From Methylobacterium sp. E-065 (GTDB taxonomy: Bacteria > Pseudomonadota > Alphaproteobacteria > Rhizobiales > Beijerinckiaceae), in the NCBI RefSeq assembly GCF_022829605.1, contig NZ_JAKSYD010000016.1:1-64000 (forward strand): DNA of 64,000 nucleotides. The letters are read 5' to 3'. Both the position numbers and the translations under genes were made by a program. The notes beneath the pieces were generated by a model. The model saw only the letters and a list, made by a program, of their open reading frames with translations, was not told the DNA's origin and made no database searches. Shown one piece after another: positions 1-9,149 of the stretch (position 1 is its first letter; every line of letters starts with the position of its first letter).

Positions 1-2
1 TC

Positions 3-737
3 CCGGTGTTCACCTGGACCGGCGCCTACTTCGGTATCAACGCCGGCTACGCCTTCGACGCCAGCAGCCGCTCCAACAATTCGACCTTCGTCGTGCCGGG
101 CGGTGTCGGCCTGACCAACGGCCCGGCCGCCGTCGCCACCTTCCGCAACCGCAGCCAGGACGGCTTCTCCGGCGGCGCCCAGGTCGGCTACAACTATCAG
201 TTCACCCCGGGCTCCGGCGTGGTCGTCGGCATCGAGGCCGACGCCCAGTACCTCGACTTCGGCCGCAGCCGGAACAACGCCTTCATCAACGGCGCCCTCG
301 CCCCCGGCTACTACGTCACCGACCCGCGCGGCCTGTCGAGCCTCGACTACTTCGGCACCGTGCGCGGCCGCCTCGGCTACGCCTTCGACCGCACCCTCGT
401 GTACGGCACCGGCGGCTTCGCCTACGGCTCGGGCAGCGCTGACCGCTCCTTCGGTGGCTACGCCGGCAACGACAGCTTCCGCACCGGCTACGCGGTCGGC
501 GGCGGCATCGAGTACGCGCTCCCCACCGACTCGTTCCTGAACTTCTTCCGCTCCTCGGCCGTGACGCTCAAGGTCGAAGGCCTGTACGTCAACCTCGACC
601 GCAACACCCGCAACCAGGGCGCGTTCGTCATCAACGCCGCCAACAACTTCCCCGTCGTCACCAGCGGCGTCGGTCGCCGCTCCGACGAGTTCGCCGTCGT
701 CCGCGCCGGCCTGAACTACAAGTTCGGCTCGTACTAA
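3..737 (+). CDS. Outer-membrane beta-barrel protein (5' end missing)
   Basis: This is the C-terminal 244 residues of a protein whose start lies before the window. The frame is open from base 3, so the internal GTG at 6 is not taken as the start. Glycine- and aromatic-rich alternating segments (WTGAYFGINAGYAF near the start, GGAQVGYNYQF, VRGRLGYAF, GYAVGGGIEYAL) and a final strand ending LNYKFGSY are typical of the Omp25/Omp31-like eight-stranded porin family of Hyphomicrobiales. It probably sits in the outer membrane as a structural barrel. The substrate, if any, cannot be told. Two hairpins follow the stop codon. Confidence 0.85.
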   Translation, partial: PVFTWTGAYFGINAGYAFDASSRSNNSTFVVPGGVGLTNGPAAVATFRNRSQDGFSGGAQVGYNYQFTPGSGVVVGIEADAQYLDFGRSRNNAFINGALAPGYYVTDPRGLSSLDYFGTVRGRLGYAFDRTLVYGTGGFAYGSGSADRSFGGYAGNDSFRTGYAVGGGIEYALPTDSFLNFFRSSAVTLKVEGLYVNLDRNTRNQGAFVINAANNFPVVTSGVGRRSDEFAVVRAGLNYKFGSY

Positions 738-748
738 GACCGAGCATC

Positions 749-828
749 GGCGCGGTCTCGACCGCGCCGGTCCTTCGGGGCACTCGTGATCTGACACGTC
801 GAAGAAGCCCGGCCACAAGCCGGGCTTC
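749..828 (+). terminator. Two hairpins after the beta-barrel gene
   Basis: A perfect 8-bp stem with a 4-nt loop lies at 749-768. A perfect 10-bp stem (GAAGCCCGGC) with a 5-nt loop lies at 804-828. Neither is followed by a real T-run, so termination is inferred from position and stem strength. Confidence 0.6.
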
Positions 829-967
829 TCGCGTTTCGGCAGGATCATCGGCAAGATCAGATGAAGTTTTCGCAAGGACCCCTGACAAAGCGTCGCCGCA
901 CTCCCATGTCGTGTCAGCCATGCGGCGCGTTCGGGCCCGCGGGTTACGATTCGAGGAGGACGACTCC

Positions 968-1720
968 ATGAACAGCGAAGAACGCGACGTCATCTCGGGA
1001 ATCTTCCAGCGCCTGGAGAAGGCGCAATCGCAGCCCCGCGACGCGGAGGCCGAGCGCTTCATCGCCGACAAGATCCGCGCGCAGCCCTACGCGCCATACG
1101 CGATGGCGCAGCTGGTCTATGTGCAGGAAGAGGCGATCAAGAGCCTGAACCAGCAGCTTGAGCAGGCGCGCAGCCAGGGCGCGCAGGCGCAGTCCTCCGG
1201 CGGCGGCGGCTTCCTGTCGAGCATCTTCGGTGGCGGCGGCAGCCAGCGCCAGGAGCCGCAGCTGGGCTACGCGCAGCAGCGGCCGTCCGGCCAGCCCTGG
1301 GGCAACGCGGCCCCGCCTCAGCAAGGCTACCCCCAGCAGGGATACCCGCAGCAGGGTTATCCGCAGCAGCAGGGCGGTCCGTGGGGCGGCCAGCCGCAGG
1401 CTCCGGCGCGCGGCGGCGGCTTCCTCGCCTCGGCGCTCCCGATGGCAGCCGGCGCGGCCGGCGGCATGCTGCTCGGTAGCGCCCTCTCGAACGCTTTCGC
1501 AGGTGGCCATTCCAGCCTTGGCAGCGCCGCGGCGGCCGGCCTCGGCGGGGGCGGCGAGACGGTCGTCAACAATTACTACGGTGACGGCGGCAACCAGGAT
1601 CTCGGCTCGGCCCTCGACAACAGCGGCGGGGGCGGCGACTTCCAGGATGCAAGCTTCAGCGATCCGAGCAGTGATTTCGGCGGCGACATGGGCGGCGGCG
1701 ACGACAGTGACTGGACTTGA
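968..1720 (+). CDS. DUF2076 domain-containing protein
   Basis: The 250-residue protein starts at the ATG preceded by AGGAGGA at 954-960. The N-terminal 75 residues (MNSEERDVISGIFQRLEKAQ onward, charged and helical, with PYAMAQLVYVQEEAIKSLNQQ) are the hallmark of DUF2076. The middle holds Gly-rich runs and about four GYPQQ-type repeats near residues 119-137. Next come a Gly/Ala-rich hydrophobic stretch (about 157-180) and an acidic, Asp/Gly-rich tail ending DDSDWT. The family is common in Proteobacteria and its biochemical role is not established. The gene stands alone, with a strong terminator downstream. Confidence 0.88.
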   Translation: MNSEERDVISGIFQRLEKAQSQPRDAEAERFIADKIRAQPYAPYAMAQLVYVQEEAIKSLNQQLEQARSQGAQAQSSGGGGFLSSIFGGGGSQRQEPQLGYAQQRPSGQPWGNAAPPQQGYPQQGYPQQGYPQQQGGPWGGQPQAPARGGGFLASALPMAAGAAGGMLLGSALSNAFAGGHSSLGSAAAAGLGGGGETVVNNYYGDGGNQDLGSALDNSGGGGDFQDASFSDPSSDFGGDMGGGDDSDWT

Positions 1721-1743
1721 TCGTCGACAAACGAAACGTCCAA

Positions 1744-1775
1744 AGGCCCGGTCGTGCTCAGGCACGGCCGGGCCT
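1744..1775 (+). terminator. Terminator after the DUF2076 gene
   Basis: A 14-bp stem (AGGCCCGGTCGTGC against GCACGGCCGGGCCT, one G-T pair) with loop TCAG is followed by pyrimidine-rich CTTCTTCTCTT. It may serve both the DUF2076 gene and the convergent L,D-transpeptidase gene. Confidence 0.8.
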
Positions 1776-1810
1776 CTTCTCTTGCGCGCAGCATCGATGC
1801 GCGTCAGGCC

Positions 1811-2626
1811 TCAGAGAACCTCGACGCGCGTTCCGACGGGGACGCGCTCGTACAGATCGATGACGTCGTCGTTCATCATCCGGATGCAGCCCGACGAGAC
1901 CGACTGCCCGATCGTGGTCGGCTCGTTGGTCCCGTGGATCCGGTAGAGCGACGAGCCGAGATAGAGCGCCCGGGCGCCGAGCGGATTCGCCGGCCCGCCC
2001 GCCATGTGGCGCGGCAGGTCCGGGCGGCGGGCCAACATCTCGGACGGGGGTGTCCAATCCGGCCATTCGGCCTTGCGGCTGACGGTCTTCAGACCGCTCC
2101 AGGCGAAGCCCGGCCGGCCGACTCCGATGCCGTAGCGCAGGGCGCGCTGCCCGGACTGCACGAGGTAGAGGTGCTTTCCGGTTGTGTCGATCACGATCGT
2201 CCCGGGCCTCTGCCGACCGGTGAACGCCACCTCCTGGCGCTGATACTCCACCGACACCGCGCGAGCGATCCGGCTGGGATCGGCCTGGGATGCACCGTAG
2301 GCGGCCGCTTGCGCTGCCCCGTAAGCCTGCGCCGGCGTCGCATAAGCCTGGACCGGCGCCGCGTAGGCCTGTGGCGCTTCGGGCTCCGCGGGCAGCAGCT
2401 CGCCGGTATAGGGCTCGACCCGCTGCGCACCCATGACCCGTCGCGGTTGCGCGGCACGCTGCGGCCAAGCTCGGCCGGCGTTGCCTGCACCGCCGCCGGT
2501 GACGAGATACTCGATCAGGCCGCCACCGTAGCCACCTTCGCTGTAGCGCGCCTGCTGCGCCTGGACGGGTGCGCTCCAGAGCGAGACGGCCGTCGCCGCC
2601 CAGAGACACAGTCGGACACCGCGCAT
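1811..2626 (-). CDS. L,D-transpeptidase (YkuD/ErfK family)
   Basis: The 271-residue secreted enzyme probably forms 3-3 peptidoglycan cross-links or attaches proteins to the wall. The start is placed at MRGVRLCLWAATAVSLW, a signal peptide ending in VQA, with GGGAG upstream; longer starts give a non-protein-like leader. After an Ala/Tyr/Gln-rich linker of about 60-125, the YkuD domain runs to the end. It has the signature IHGTNEPTTIG followed by SSGCIRM, which supplies the catalytic His and Cys. A second, larger L,D-transpeptidase is encoded near 32 kb, so this is one of several. Confidence 0.9.
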   Translation of the reverse strand: MRGVRLCLWAATAVSLWSAPVQAQQARYSEGGYGGGLIEYLVTGGGAGNAGRAWPQRAAQPRRVMGAQRVEPYTGELLPAEPEAPQAYAAPVQAYATPAQAYGAAQAAAYGASQADPSRIARAVSVEYQRQEVAFTGRQRPGTIVIDTTGKHLYLVQSGQRALRYGIGVGRPGFAWSGLKTVSRKAEWPDWTPPSEMLARRPDLPRHMAGGPANPLGARALYLGSSLYRIHGTNEPTTIGQSVSSGCIRMMNDDVIDLYERVPVGTRVEVL

Positions 2627-2913
2627 CGTACCCTGCTCCCGAAACCCGGCTTTCAATCCCGGCGCCTGGACGATTGGACTCGCTTTCCCCGAATCAGGTG
2701 AACGAACGTGGTGAATCCCGACGCGACACCGGTCCATCCCGTCCCGGCGCTAAGCAGCGTGAATCCGTGGTAAAGTGGCCGCGCTGCCGCTCCCGCACGA
2801 AACCTGACGGCAAAGAGCTCCGCGTTGCGGCTTGAGGCAAGCTTGGCAGTCACAGTCCGTCAACCGATATGTTAGACACTGGCGAACAGGCACCCTGAAC
2901 GTCGACGTCCCGG
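2627..2913. other. Divergent intergenic region
   Basis: This 287-base stretch separates divergent transpeptidase and cheZ-like genes. No open frame here has protein-like composition and no clear operator or hairpin is visible. It presumably holds both promoters. Confidence 0.4.
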
Positions 2914-3627
2914 ATGATGACCCAGAAGCGCTACCGCATCGAAGACAGCCTCGGGCTTGCCGCAGCGCCGCCATCGGCTCCTCCCGCGTCGAACGAGCGC
3001 CTGGAGGAGATCTTCTCCGCCATCCAGGATCTGCGCCGCATCACGCAGATGAGTGCCAGCGAGACCATCGAAGCCTGCCGGCGCGACCTGCATGAGGCGC
3101 TGGCGATGCGCTCCGAGCTGGACGTGATGAAGGAGGCCATCACCCGCACCAAGTCGGAATTGGCCACGCTCCATCGGACCGAGTACAGCGGCAAGGGCAT
3201 GCGCCGGGCGGCCGACGAGCTCGACGCGGTGGTCGATTCGACCGAGCGCGCCACGACGCAGCTCCTCGGTGCGATCGAGGAAATCGAGAGCCATGCCGGC
3301 ATGCTCAACGCGGCGACGCTGCCGCCGGGCATGAAGCAGCACGTCGACGTGATCCTGGAGCGGGTAATCTCGGCCTACGAGGCCTGCAACTTTCAGGATC
3401 TGACCGGGCAGCGGATCAACAAGATCGTCGGCGTGATGAAGTTCATCGAGGAGCACCTCGATCGGCTCATCGACACGTGGTCGGAGCTGGACAGCTTCAA
3501 GGAACTCATCGCCGTGATGCCGGTCTCGACCGCCCTAGACGATGAGAGCAGCCTGCTCAACGGGCCGAAGCTCGATCACGATATCGGCCACGTCGACCAG
3601 AGCGACATCGACTCGCTGTTCGACTAA
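2914..3627 (+). CDS. cheZ: CheZ-like chemotaxis phosphatase
   Basis: The 237-residue, mostly helical protein probably dephosphorylates CheY-P in the cytoplasm. The core motif NFQDLTGQRINKIV near residues 163-176 contains the Gln that acts in CheZ catalysis. The extreme C-terminus, QSDIDSLFD, resembles the CheY-binding tail of CheZ after an acidic linker. The long helix pair (about 25-195) fits the CheZ four-helix dimer. The first of two adjacent ATGs is used, with no strong ribosome-binding site. No other chemotaxis gene is nearby. A hairpin follows at 3664. Confidence 0.75.
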   Translation: MMTQKRYRIEDSLGLAAAPPSAPPASNERLEEIFSAIQDLRRITQMSASETIEACRRDLHEALAMRSELDVMKEAITRTKSELATLHRTEYSGKGMRRAADELDAVVDSTERATTQLLGAIEEIESHAGMLNAATLPPGMKQHVDVILERVISAYEACNFQDLTGQRINKIVGVMKFIEEHLDRLIDTWSELDSFKELIAVMPVSTALDDESSLLNGPKLDHDIGHVDQSDIDSLFD

Positions 3628-3663
3628 ATCGGCGTCCGTCAGGCGGCACGCCAAATTTATTCG

Positions 3664-3688
3664 CCGCCCCCGTCCCGCTCGGGGGCGG
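3664..3688 (+). terminator. Hairpin between cheZ and uvrC
   Basis: A 9-bp perfect stem (CCGCCCCCG / CGGGGGCGG) with a 7-nt loop lies in the 80-base gap. It is followed by AAGGCTTAAAT rather than a T-run. It probably separates transcription of the two genes. Confidence 0.5.
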
Positions 3689-3707
3689 GAAGGCTTAAAT
3701 CGGAGGG

Positions 3708-5774
3708 ATGAGCCGCAGAGCCCTCTCAGACCTGCCCCCCGACACGTTCGACGACGGCCGCGACGCCGAGCGGGACGAAACCGCCGACGCGCCTGAGGCC
3801 GGGACGCCGGACGACACGGCGGCGGAGATCGATTTTGATTTCGAGCCGGGTGCCGTCGAAGCGGGCACCGAGGTGATCCGCCGCTTTTGGTCGACGCTAC
3901 CGGGCTCGCCGGGCGTCTACCGGATGTTCGATCATCGCGGCGACGTCCTCTACGTCGGCAAGGCCAAGAACCTGAAGGCCCGCGTCGGCTCCTACGCCCG
4001 CGGTCAGGCGCATTCGAACCGCATCGCCCGGATGATCTCGCAGACGGCGGCGATGGAGTTCGTCACCACCGCGACCGAGACCGAGGCGCTGCTGCTGGAA
4101 GCCAACCTGATCAAGCAATTGAAGCCCCGCTTCAACGTGCTGATGCGGGACGACAAGTCGTTCCCCTACATCCTGGTCACCGATGACGGCCCGGCCCCGC
4201 AGATCGTGAAGCATCGCGGCGCCCGGCGGCGGAAGGGCAATTATTACGGGCCCTTCGCCAGCGTCTGGGCGGTGAACCGGACGGTGAACGCCCTGCAGCG
4301 CGCCTTCCTGCTGCGCACCTGCACCGACAGCTACTACGAGAACCGCAGCCGGCCCTGCCTGCTCTACCAGATCAAGCGCTGCTCCGGCCCCTGCACGGGC
4401 GAGATCGCGACGGAGGATTACGCCGCCATGGCGGATTCGGCGCGCGCCTTCCTGGCCGGCAAGTCGAACGCGGTGAAGGATCGGATGCGTACCGAGATGC
4501 AGACGGCTTCCGAGGCCATGGAGTTCGAGCGGGCCGCCCGCTTTCGTGACCGGATCGCCGCACTCTCGGCGATCCAGGGGGTGCAGGGCGTCAACACCCA
4601 GGGTGTGGAGGAGGCGGACGTGTTCGCCCTCGACGATCAGGCCGGGCAGTTCTGCATCGAGGTGTTCTTCTTCCGGAACTTCCAGAACTGGGGCAACCGG
4701 GCCTATTTCCCGAAGGCCGACCGGACCATGACGGCCGACGAGGTGCTGGGCTCGTTCATCAGCCAGTTCTACGACGACAAGCCGGCGCCGCGCACGGTCC
4801 TGACCAGCCACGCGATCGAGGATGCCGAGCTCGTGGCCGCCGCCCTGTCGAGTCGCGTGGAGTATCGGGTCGAGCTTCACCGGCCGCTCCGCGGCGAGCG
4901 CAAGAACCTCGTGGACTACGCCCAGCGCAACGCCAAGGAGGCACTGGCCCGCCGCCTCGCCGACACCGCCTCGCAGGGCAAGCTGCTCACGGCGTTGGGC
5001 CAAGCCTTCGGGATGGACAAGGCGCCGCGCCGGATCGAGGTCTACGACAACTCGCACATCATGGGCACGAACGCGGTCGGCGGCATGATCGTCGCCGGCC
5101 CCACGGGCTTCATGAAGACGCATTACCGCACGTTCAACATCAAGTCCGAGGAGCTCACTCCGGGGGACGATTACGGCATGATGCGCGAGGTGCTGCAGCG
5201 CCGCTTCAAGCGGCTGGTCAAGGAGGCGCCGCGCACCGCCCAGGAGGCGGAGGTCGCGGCCGCCGAGGGCGGCATACCGGAGCCCGTCCCGGCCCCCGCC
5301 GAGGAGAGCGAAGCCTTCCCGGCCTGGCCGGACCTCGTGCTCATCGACGGCGGCAAGGGCCAGCTCGACGCCGCACGGGCGGCCCTCGACGCGGTCGGCG
5401 TGACGGACGTGCCGCTGATCGGCGTCGCCAAGGGTCGCGACCGGGATGCCGGACGGGAGACGTTTTTCGTCCCCGGCCGGCCGCCGTTCAAGCTTCCGCC
5501 GCGCGATCCGACGCTCTACTTCGTGCAGCGACTCCGCGACGAGGCCCACCGCTTCGCCATCGGAACCCACCGGGCCAAGCGCAAACGTGAGATGGTGAGG
5601 AATCCCTTGGACGAGATTGCCGGCATCGGCCCGAGCCGCAAGCGTGCGCTGCTGCACCATTTCGGAACCGTGAAGGCGATCGAGCGCGCCGCCTTCGAGG
5701 ATCTGGCCAAGACCCCCGGCGTGAACGCCGCTACGGCGCGGGCCGTCTACGACTTCTTCCATGCCGGCACCTGA
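3708..5774 (+). CDS. uvrC: Excinuclease ABC subunit C
   Basis: This 688-residue nuclease makes the two incisions of nucleotide excision repair in complex with UvrB. The order is an acidic N-terminal extension (1-55), the GIY-YIG domain (GVY at 69-71, LYVGK at 81-85), the UvrB-binding UVR motif around [11 protein letters not shown], the RNase H-like UvrC domain ([19 protein letters not shown]) and a C-terminal helix-hairpin-helix ([17 protein letters not shown]). A Glu/Pro-rich insert lies before [13 protein letters not shown]. Extension and insert make it longer than the usual 600-620. An in-frame TAA at 3696 makes 3708 the first possible ATG, yet GGAGG ends one base before it. The stop overlaps a possible pgsA start. 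Confidence 0.95.
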   Translation: MSRRALSDLPPDTFDDGRDAERDETADAPEAGTPDDTAAEIDFDFEPGAVEAGTEVIRRFWSTLPGSPGVYRMFDHRGDVLYVGKAKNLKARVGSYARGQAHSNRIARMISQTAAMEFVTTATETEALLLEANLIKQLKPRFNVLMRDDKSFPYILVTDDGPAPQIVKHRGARRRKGNYYGPFASVWAVNRTVNALQRAFLLRTCTDSYYENRSRPCLLYQIKRCSGPCTGEIATEDYAAMADSARAFLAGKSNAVKDRMRTEMQTASEAMEFERAARFRDRIAALSAIQGVQGVNTQGVEEADVFALDDQAGQFCIEVFFFRNFQNWGNRAYFPKADRTMTADEVLGSFISQFYDDKPAPRTVLTSHAIEDAELVAAALSSRVEYRVELHRPLRGERKNLVDYAQRNAKEALARRLADTASQGKLLTALGQAFGMDKAPRRIEVYDNSHIMGTNAVGGMIVAGPTGFMKTHYRTFNIKSEELTPGDDYGMMREVLQRRFKRLVKEAPRTAQEAEVAAAEGGIPEPVPAPAEESEAFPAWPDLVLIDGGKGQLDAARAALDAVGVTDVPLIGVAKGRDRDAGRETFFVPGRPPFKLPPRDPTLYFVQRLRDEAHRFAIGTHRAKRKREMVRNPLDEIAGIGPSRKRALLHHFGTVKAIERAAFEDLAKTPGVNAATARAVYDFFHAGT

Positions 5775-6447
5775 GAACCCCGGCGCCATGGCCGAGCCGA
5801 ACACAGAAGCGTTGACGCCCGGGCCGGGCTCTGATTTCACCCCGACCATGAACGCCGTCCTTCCCCGACGACGGTCGCCGGCCTGGACGCTCGCGAACTG
5901 CCTGACCTACGGGCGCCTCGTCGCGGTACCGGTGATGGTCGCGCTGCTGTTCTGGCCCGAATCTCACACCGCCCGGTGGACGGCGCTGGGGGTGTTCGTG
6001 GTGGCCGCGATCACGGACTACCTGGACGGGTATGTCGCGCGGACCTACCACCAGAGTTCGGCGCTCGGCCGGATGCTCGATCCGATCGCCGACAAGCTGC
6101 TGGTCTCGGCATGCCTGCTGATGCTGGCGGCCGATCACACGATCATCGGCTCCAGCGTCTGGGCGGCGATCGTGATCCTGTGCCGCGAGGTGCTGGTCTC
6201 CGGCCTGCGGGAATATCTGGCTGAGCTGAAGGTCGGCGTGCCGGTGAGCAAGATCGCCAAGTGGAAGACGACCGTGCAGCTCGTGGCGCTCGGCTTCCTC
6301 GTCGCCGGCCCAGCCGGCGAGACGGTGCTGCCGGGGACGGAGCAGATCGGCATCGCGCTCTTGTGGCTCGCCGCGGTGCTCACGATCTGGACCGGCTGGG
6401 ACTATATGCGGGCCGGGATCAAGCACGTCATCGACGATCCGCGCTGA
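5761..6447 (+). CDS. pgsA: CDP-diacylglycerol-glycerol-3-phosphate 3-phosphatidyltransferase
   Basis: This membrane enzyme makes phosphatidylglycerophosphate, the committed step to phosphatidylglycerol and cardiolipin. The CDP-alcohol phosphotransferase signature is complete: D89-G90-x2-A93-R94-x8-G103-x3-D107-x3-D111, counted from the first ATG. Several hydrophobic segments follow. The start is uncertain. The ATG at 5761 overlaps the uvrC end by 14 bases and suggests coupling. ATGs at 5788 and 5848 are also possible, and 5848 gives the usual short N-terminus before the first membrane segment. The order uvrC-pgsA-moaD is common in alphaproteobacteria. Confidence 0.92.
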   Translation: MPAPENPGAMAEPNTEALTPGPGSDFTPTMNAVLPRRRSPAWTLANCLTYGRLVAVPVMVALLFWPESHTARWTALGVFVVAAITDYLDGYVARTYHQSSALGRMLDPIADKLLVSACLLMLAADHTIIGSSVWAAIVILCREVLVSGLREYLAELKVGVPVSKIAKWKTTVQLVALGFLVAGPAGETVLPGTEQIGIALLWLAAVLTIWTGWDYMRAGIKHVIDDPR

Positions 6448-6495
6448 CGGGCCGGACTGCGCTTCCCGTCCCCTGACGCGTTACGGTGTGATCCG

Positions 6496-6747
6496 ATGAA
6501 GCTCGTCTATTTCGCCTGGGTCCGTGAGCGGATCGGCCGGCCCGAGGAAGAGCTGACGCCCCCGCCGGCGGTCGGCACCGTGGCCGATCTCGTCACATGG
6601 CTTCGGGGGCGCGGCGAGGAATACGCCTATGCGTTCGAGGATCCGGGCGTGGTGCGTGCCGCGATCGACCGGGTCCACGCCAAGCCGGATGCGGTGATCA
6701 CGGGCGCGCGCGAGATCGCCTTCTTCCCGCCGATGACGGGCGGCTGA
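6496..6747 (+). CDS. moaD: Molybdopterin synthase small subunit
   Basis: This 83-residue ubiquitin-fold protein carries the C-terminal thiocarboxylate that supplies sulfur for molybdopterin. It starts MKLVYFAWVRERIG and ends PPMTGG; the Gly-Gly tail is essential in the family. It lies 48 bases after pgsA on the same strand. The partner moaE does not follow. moeA, which acts later in the same pathway, lies at 61.4 kb. Confidence 0.92.
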   Translation: MKLVYFAWVRERIGRPEEELTPPPAVGTVADLVTWLRGRGEEYAYAFEDPGVVRAAIDRVHAKPDAVITGAREIAFFPPMTGG

Positions 6748-6910
6748 CGGCCAGCTACGGTCTCGGCGCCGGTAGTCTTCGCGGATTTGCGCCGGCCCGG
6801 GCCCCGGCCTCTATGGAGCCGTCGCTCCGGCTGTCCCCCATGCCGAACGGCGCGCGGACCGAGCCAAGTTGTTTACGGGTTCGGTCCGTTTCACGGGTCT
6901 CTCGATCGGC

Positions 6911-6936
6911 GGAACGCTTAAGCTGCGATTGCCGTT
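6911..6936 (+). promoter_or_regulatory. EcfG-type general stress promoter
   Basis: GGAAC at 6911-6915 and CGTT at 6933-6936 are separated by 17 bases. This matches the alphaproteobacterial EcfG (PhyR/NepR-controlled sigma factor) promoter. It lies 34 bases before the start of the small secreted protein gene at 6971. The match is exact; use by EcfG is inferred. Confidence 0.65.
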
Positions 6937-6970
6937 ATTCGGTGCCGAATTCCGGTACTGGAGCCCCCGA

Positions 6971-7201
6971 ATGCGCACTGCACTGCTCGCCACCGCCGCT
7001 CTGTTGAGTGTCTGCGCCTCCGCGCAGGCTCAGACCACCGTGATCGAACGCGACAGCCCCGCCGTCGTCGTCGAGCGCCCGGCCACCGAGTCGAAGTCCG
7101 TCACCGTCCACGACCACGGCGACGGCTGCGTCAGCAAGACGGTGCGCAAGGAGAACGACATGGGTGATTCCAAGACGGTGAAGAAGGAGTCGTGCGACTG
7201 A
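6971..7201 (+). CDS. Small secreted hypothetical protein
   Basis: The 76-residue product has a clear signal peptide (MRTALLATAALLSVCASAQA), giving a mature protein of about 56 residues. The mature part is charged and rich in Val, Lys and Glu (TVHDHGDGCVSKTVRKEN and KTVKKESCD), with two cysteines that could form a disulfide in the periplasm. The function is not recognised. The upstream EcfG-type promoter suggests induction in the general stress response. Confidence 0.7.
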   Translation: MRTALLATAALLSVCASAQAQTTVIERDSPAVVVERPATESKSVTVHDHGDGCVSKTVRKENDMGDSKTVKKESCD

Positions 7202-7386
7202 GGCACGGTTCGGCGCCGGTGCGGTTTCTTCCGCCCGGCGCCCCAGATTGAGCTCATCGCAAAGGACCGCCACGCCACGACGGGCGGTCGACGGCAATTT
7301 CTTCGATCACGTTCGAGCGCAAGAACCGCGTTGCGGCGCCGATCAGCCAAGCCTCAAGCTTACTCCGAATTGATCGGAGATTCGCC

Positions 7387-8400
7387 ATGTGGGCCACCGG
7401 CACGCATAGGATGACGGCGACCGAATGGGCGTTGCTCGTCGGCCTGTCGATCCTCTGGGGCGGCTCGTTCTTCTTCACCCTTGTGGCGCTCGCCGCTCTC
7501 CCGCCGTTCACATTGGTCGCCCTGCGGGTCGGACTCGCTGCCCTCGCGCTCAACCCCGTCCTCGCACTGAGTGGAACGTCCCTCCCGCGCGAACGGGCGA
7601 TCTGGGTGGCCTTCCTGGGTATAGGCCTCCTCAACAACGCCGTGCCGTTCAGCCTCATCGTCTGGGGACAGACGCAGATCGCCTCCGGGCTCGCCGCGAT
7701 TCTCAACGCCACGACACCGCTCTTCACTGTCGCGATGGCGCATTGGACGACGGCTGACGAGCGGATGACCGGCCATCGGCTTGCGGGCGTCGTCATCGGT
7801 TTCATCGGCGTGGCCGTGATGGTCGGGCCCGATGCGCTGGCCGGCCTCGGCAGCACGGTCCTGGCGCAACTGGCGGTGCTCGGCGCCGCCCTGTCGTACG
7901 GGGCCGCGAGCATATTCGGCCGGCGCTTCAGGCGGATGGCGGTTACACCGCTGACCGTGGCGACCGGACAGGTCACCGCATCGACGCTGTTGATTCTGCC
8001 CATCGCGCTGGTGATCGATCGACCCTGGACCCTGACGATGCCCGGCCCGACCGTCTGGTGTGCAGTGCTCGGCGCGGCGCTGCTGTCCACGGCCCTGGCC
8101 TACATCGTGTTCTTCCGGGTCCTGGCGACGGCCGGAGCGACCAACATTTCCCTCGTCACCTTCCTGATCCGGGTTTCCGCGATCCTGCTCGACGCCCTGG
8201 TCCTGGGTGAGCGCCTCGACCCCCGGCATGGCGTCGGCATGGCTCTGATCGCCGCGGGGCTCGCGGCGATCGACGGGCGTATTCTCGATCGCCGGATCTG
8301 GTTCACCGGTCCGCGCGCGGCGACCGGGCACGGACCCGATCGGGATCGTAACGGTGCCGAGGCGGCACGCCTTCAGCGCCAGCCGGCATCCACGAAATAG
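7387..8400 (+). CDS. EamA/DMT-family membrane transporter
   Basis: The 337-residue inner-membrane protein has about ten hydrophobic segments in two EamA repeats (first WALLVGLSILWGGSFFF, second from about residue 155). The drug/metabolite transporter superfamily exports amino acids, nucleosides and similar small molecules; the substrate is unknown. GGAG at 7376-7379 supports the ATG at 7387; an ATG at 7411 is an alternative. The C-terminal 30 residues are hydrophilic. The last 28 bases overlap the end of the convergent xylose dehydrogenase gene. Confidence 0.88.
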   Translation: MWATGTHRMTATEWALLVGLSILWGGSFFFTLVALAALPPFTLVALRVGLAALALNPVLALSGTSLPRERAIWVAFLGIGLLNNAVPFSLIVWGQTQIASGLAAILNATTPLFTVAMAHWTTADERMTGHRLAGVVIGFIGVAVMVGPDALAGLGSTVLAQLAVLGAALSYGAASIFGRRFRRMAVTPLTVATGQVTASTLLILPIALVIDRPWTLTMPGPTVWCAVLGAALLSTALAYIVFFRVLATAGATNISLVTFLIRVSAILLDALVLGERLDPRHGVGMALIAAGLAAIDGRILDRRIWFTGPRAATGHGPDRDRNGAEAARLQRQPASTK

Positions 8401-9149
8401 CCGTGCCCCGTGCACATCCGCGCGTCGTCCGAGGCCAGGAACAGGACCAGAGCGGCGACGTCGGCGGGCTGGATCCGCCCGTCGAGGCATTGCGCCGCGA
8501 CGATCTCGGCCTCACCCTCCGGCGTGTACCACTTCTCCTGGCGTGGGGTCTGGACGTTGCCGGGCACGATGGTCGCCACCCGGATGCCGTCGCGGCCGAG
8601 ATCGCGCGCGAGCGCCCGCGTCATCCCCTCGATCGCCGCCTTGGCGGTCTGATAGACCGGCATGTTCCTCGAGCCCAGGTGCCAGCTGATCGAGCCGAAG
8701 TTCAGGATCACCCCGCCGCCGGCTCGTTGCATGCCCGGCACGGCCGCCTGAGCGGCGAAGAACAGGTGGCGCAGGTTCACGGCCATCCGGTCGTCCCAAT
8801 AGGCCGGCGTCACCTCCTCGAGACTGTGGCGGTCGTCGTTGCCGGCGTTGTTCACCAGAACATCCAGGCCGCCCAGGGCCGCTTCGGCCTCGGCCACGAG
8901 GCGGCGGACCGCCTCGACGTCGGTCAAATCGCAACGCCGATAGAGCGGTGCGTGCGCCGGCGCCGGGGCGAGACGCGCGACCAGCGCGGCGGCGGCATCG
9001 TCCGCGACGTCGCAGAAGACCACGCGGGCGCCCTGCCCTACGAAAGCCTCCACGAGCCCGGCCCCGATCCCGGACGCGCCACCGGTCACCAGCACGCGCT
9101 TGTCCCTCAGGCTCGGATAGAGGGCGCGGCCCTCGGACGATGCCGACAT
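8373..9149 (-). CDS. xylB: D-xylose 1-dehydrogenase-like SDR oxidoreductase
   Basis: This 258-residue NAD(P)-dependent enzyme has the SDR cofactor motif TGGASGIG (22-29), NNAG at 100-103 and catalytic S153, Y166 and K170. Beyond these shared features, segments such as VNNAGNDDRH, FGSISWHLG and RQEKWYTPEGEAEIVAAQCL closely match, from memory, the Caulobacter NAD-dependent D-xylose 1-dehydrogenase. That enzyme opens the oxidative Weimberg route by making xylonolactone. L-arabinose or another aldose is possible as substrate. GGAGGGA precedes the ATG. No other Weimberg-pathway gene is in the window. Confidence 0.8.
   Translation of the reverse strand: MSASSEGRALYPSLRDKRVLVTGGASGIGAGLVEAFVGQGARVVFCDVADDAAAALVARLAPAPAHAPLYRRCDLTDVEAVRRLVAEAEAALGGLDVLVNNAGNDDRHSLEEVTPAYWDDRMAVNLRHLFFAAQAAVPGMQRAGGGVILNFGSISWHLGSRNMPVYQTAKAAIEGMTRALARDLGRDGIRVATIVPGNVQTPRQEKWYTPEGEAEIVAAQCLDGRIQPADVAALVLFLASDDARMCTGHGYFVDAGWR

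Noticed and set aside
3897..5849. A 650-codon minus-strand frame opposite uvrC and pgsA
   Set aside because: Its composition (His/Arg/Gly/Leu-rich, no motifs) is that of an antisense shadow of a high-GC gene, and uvrC is certain.
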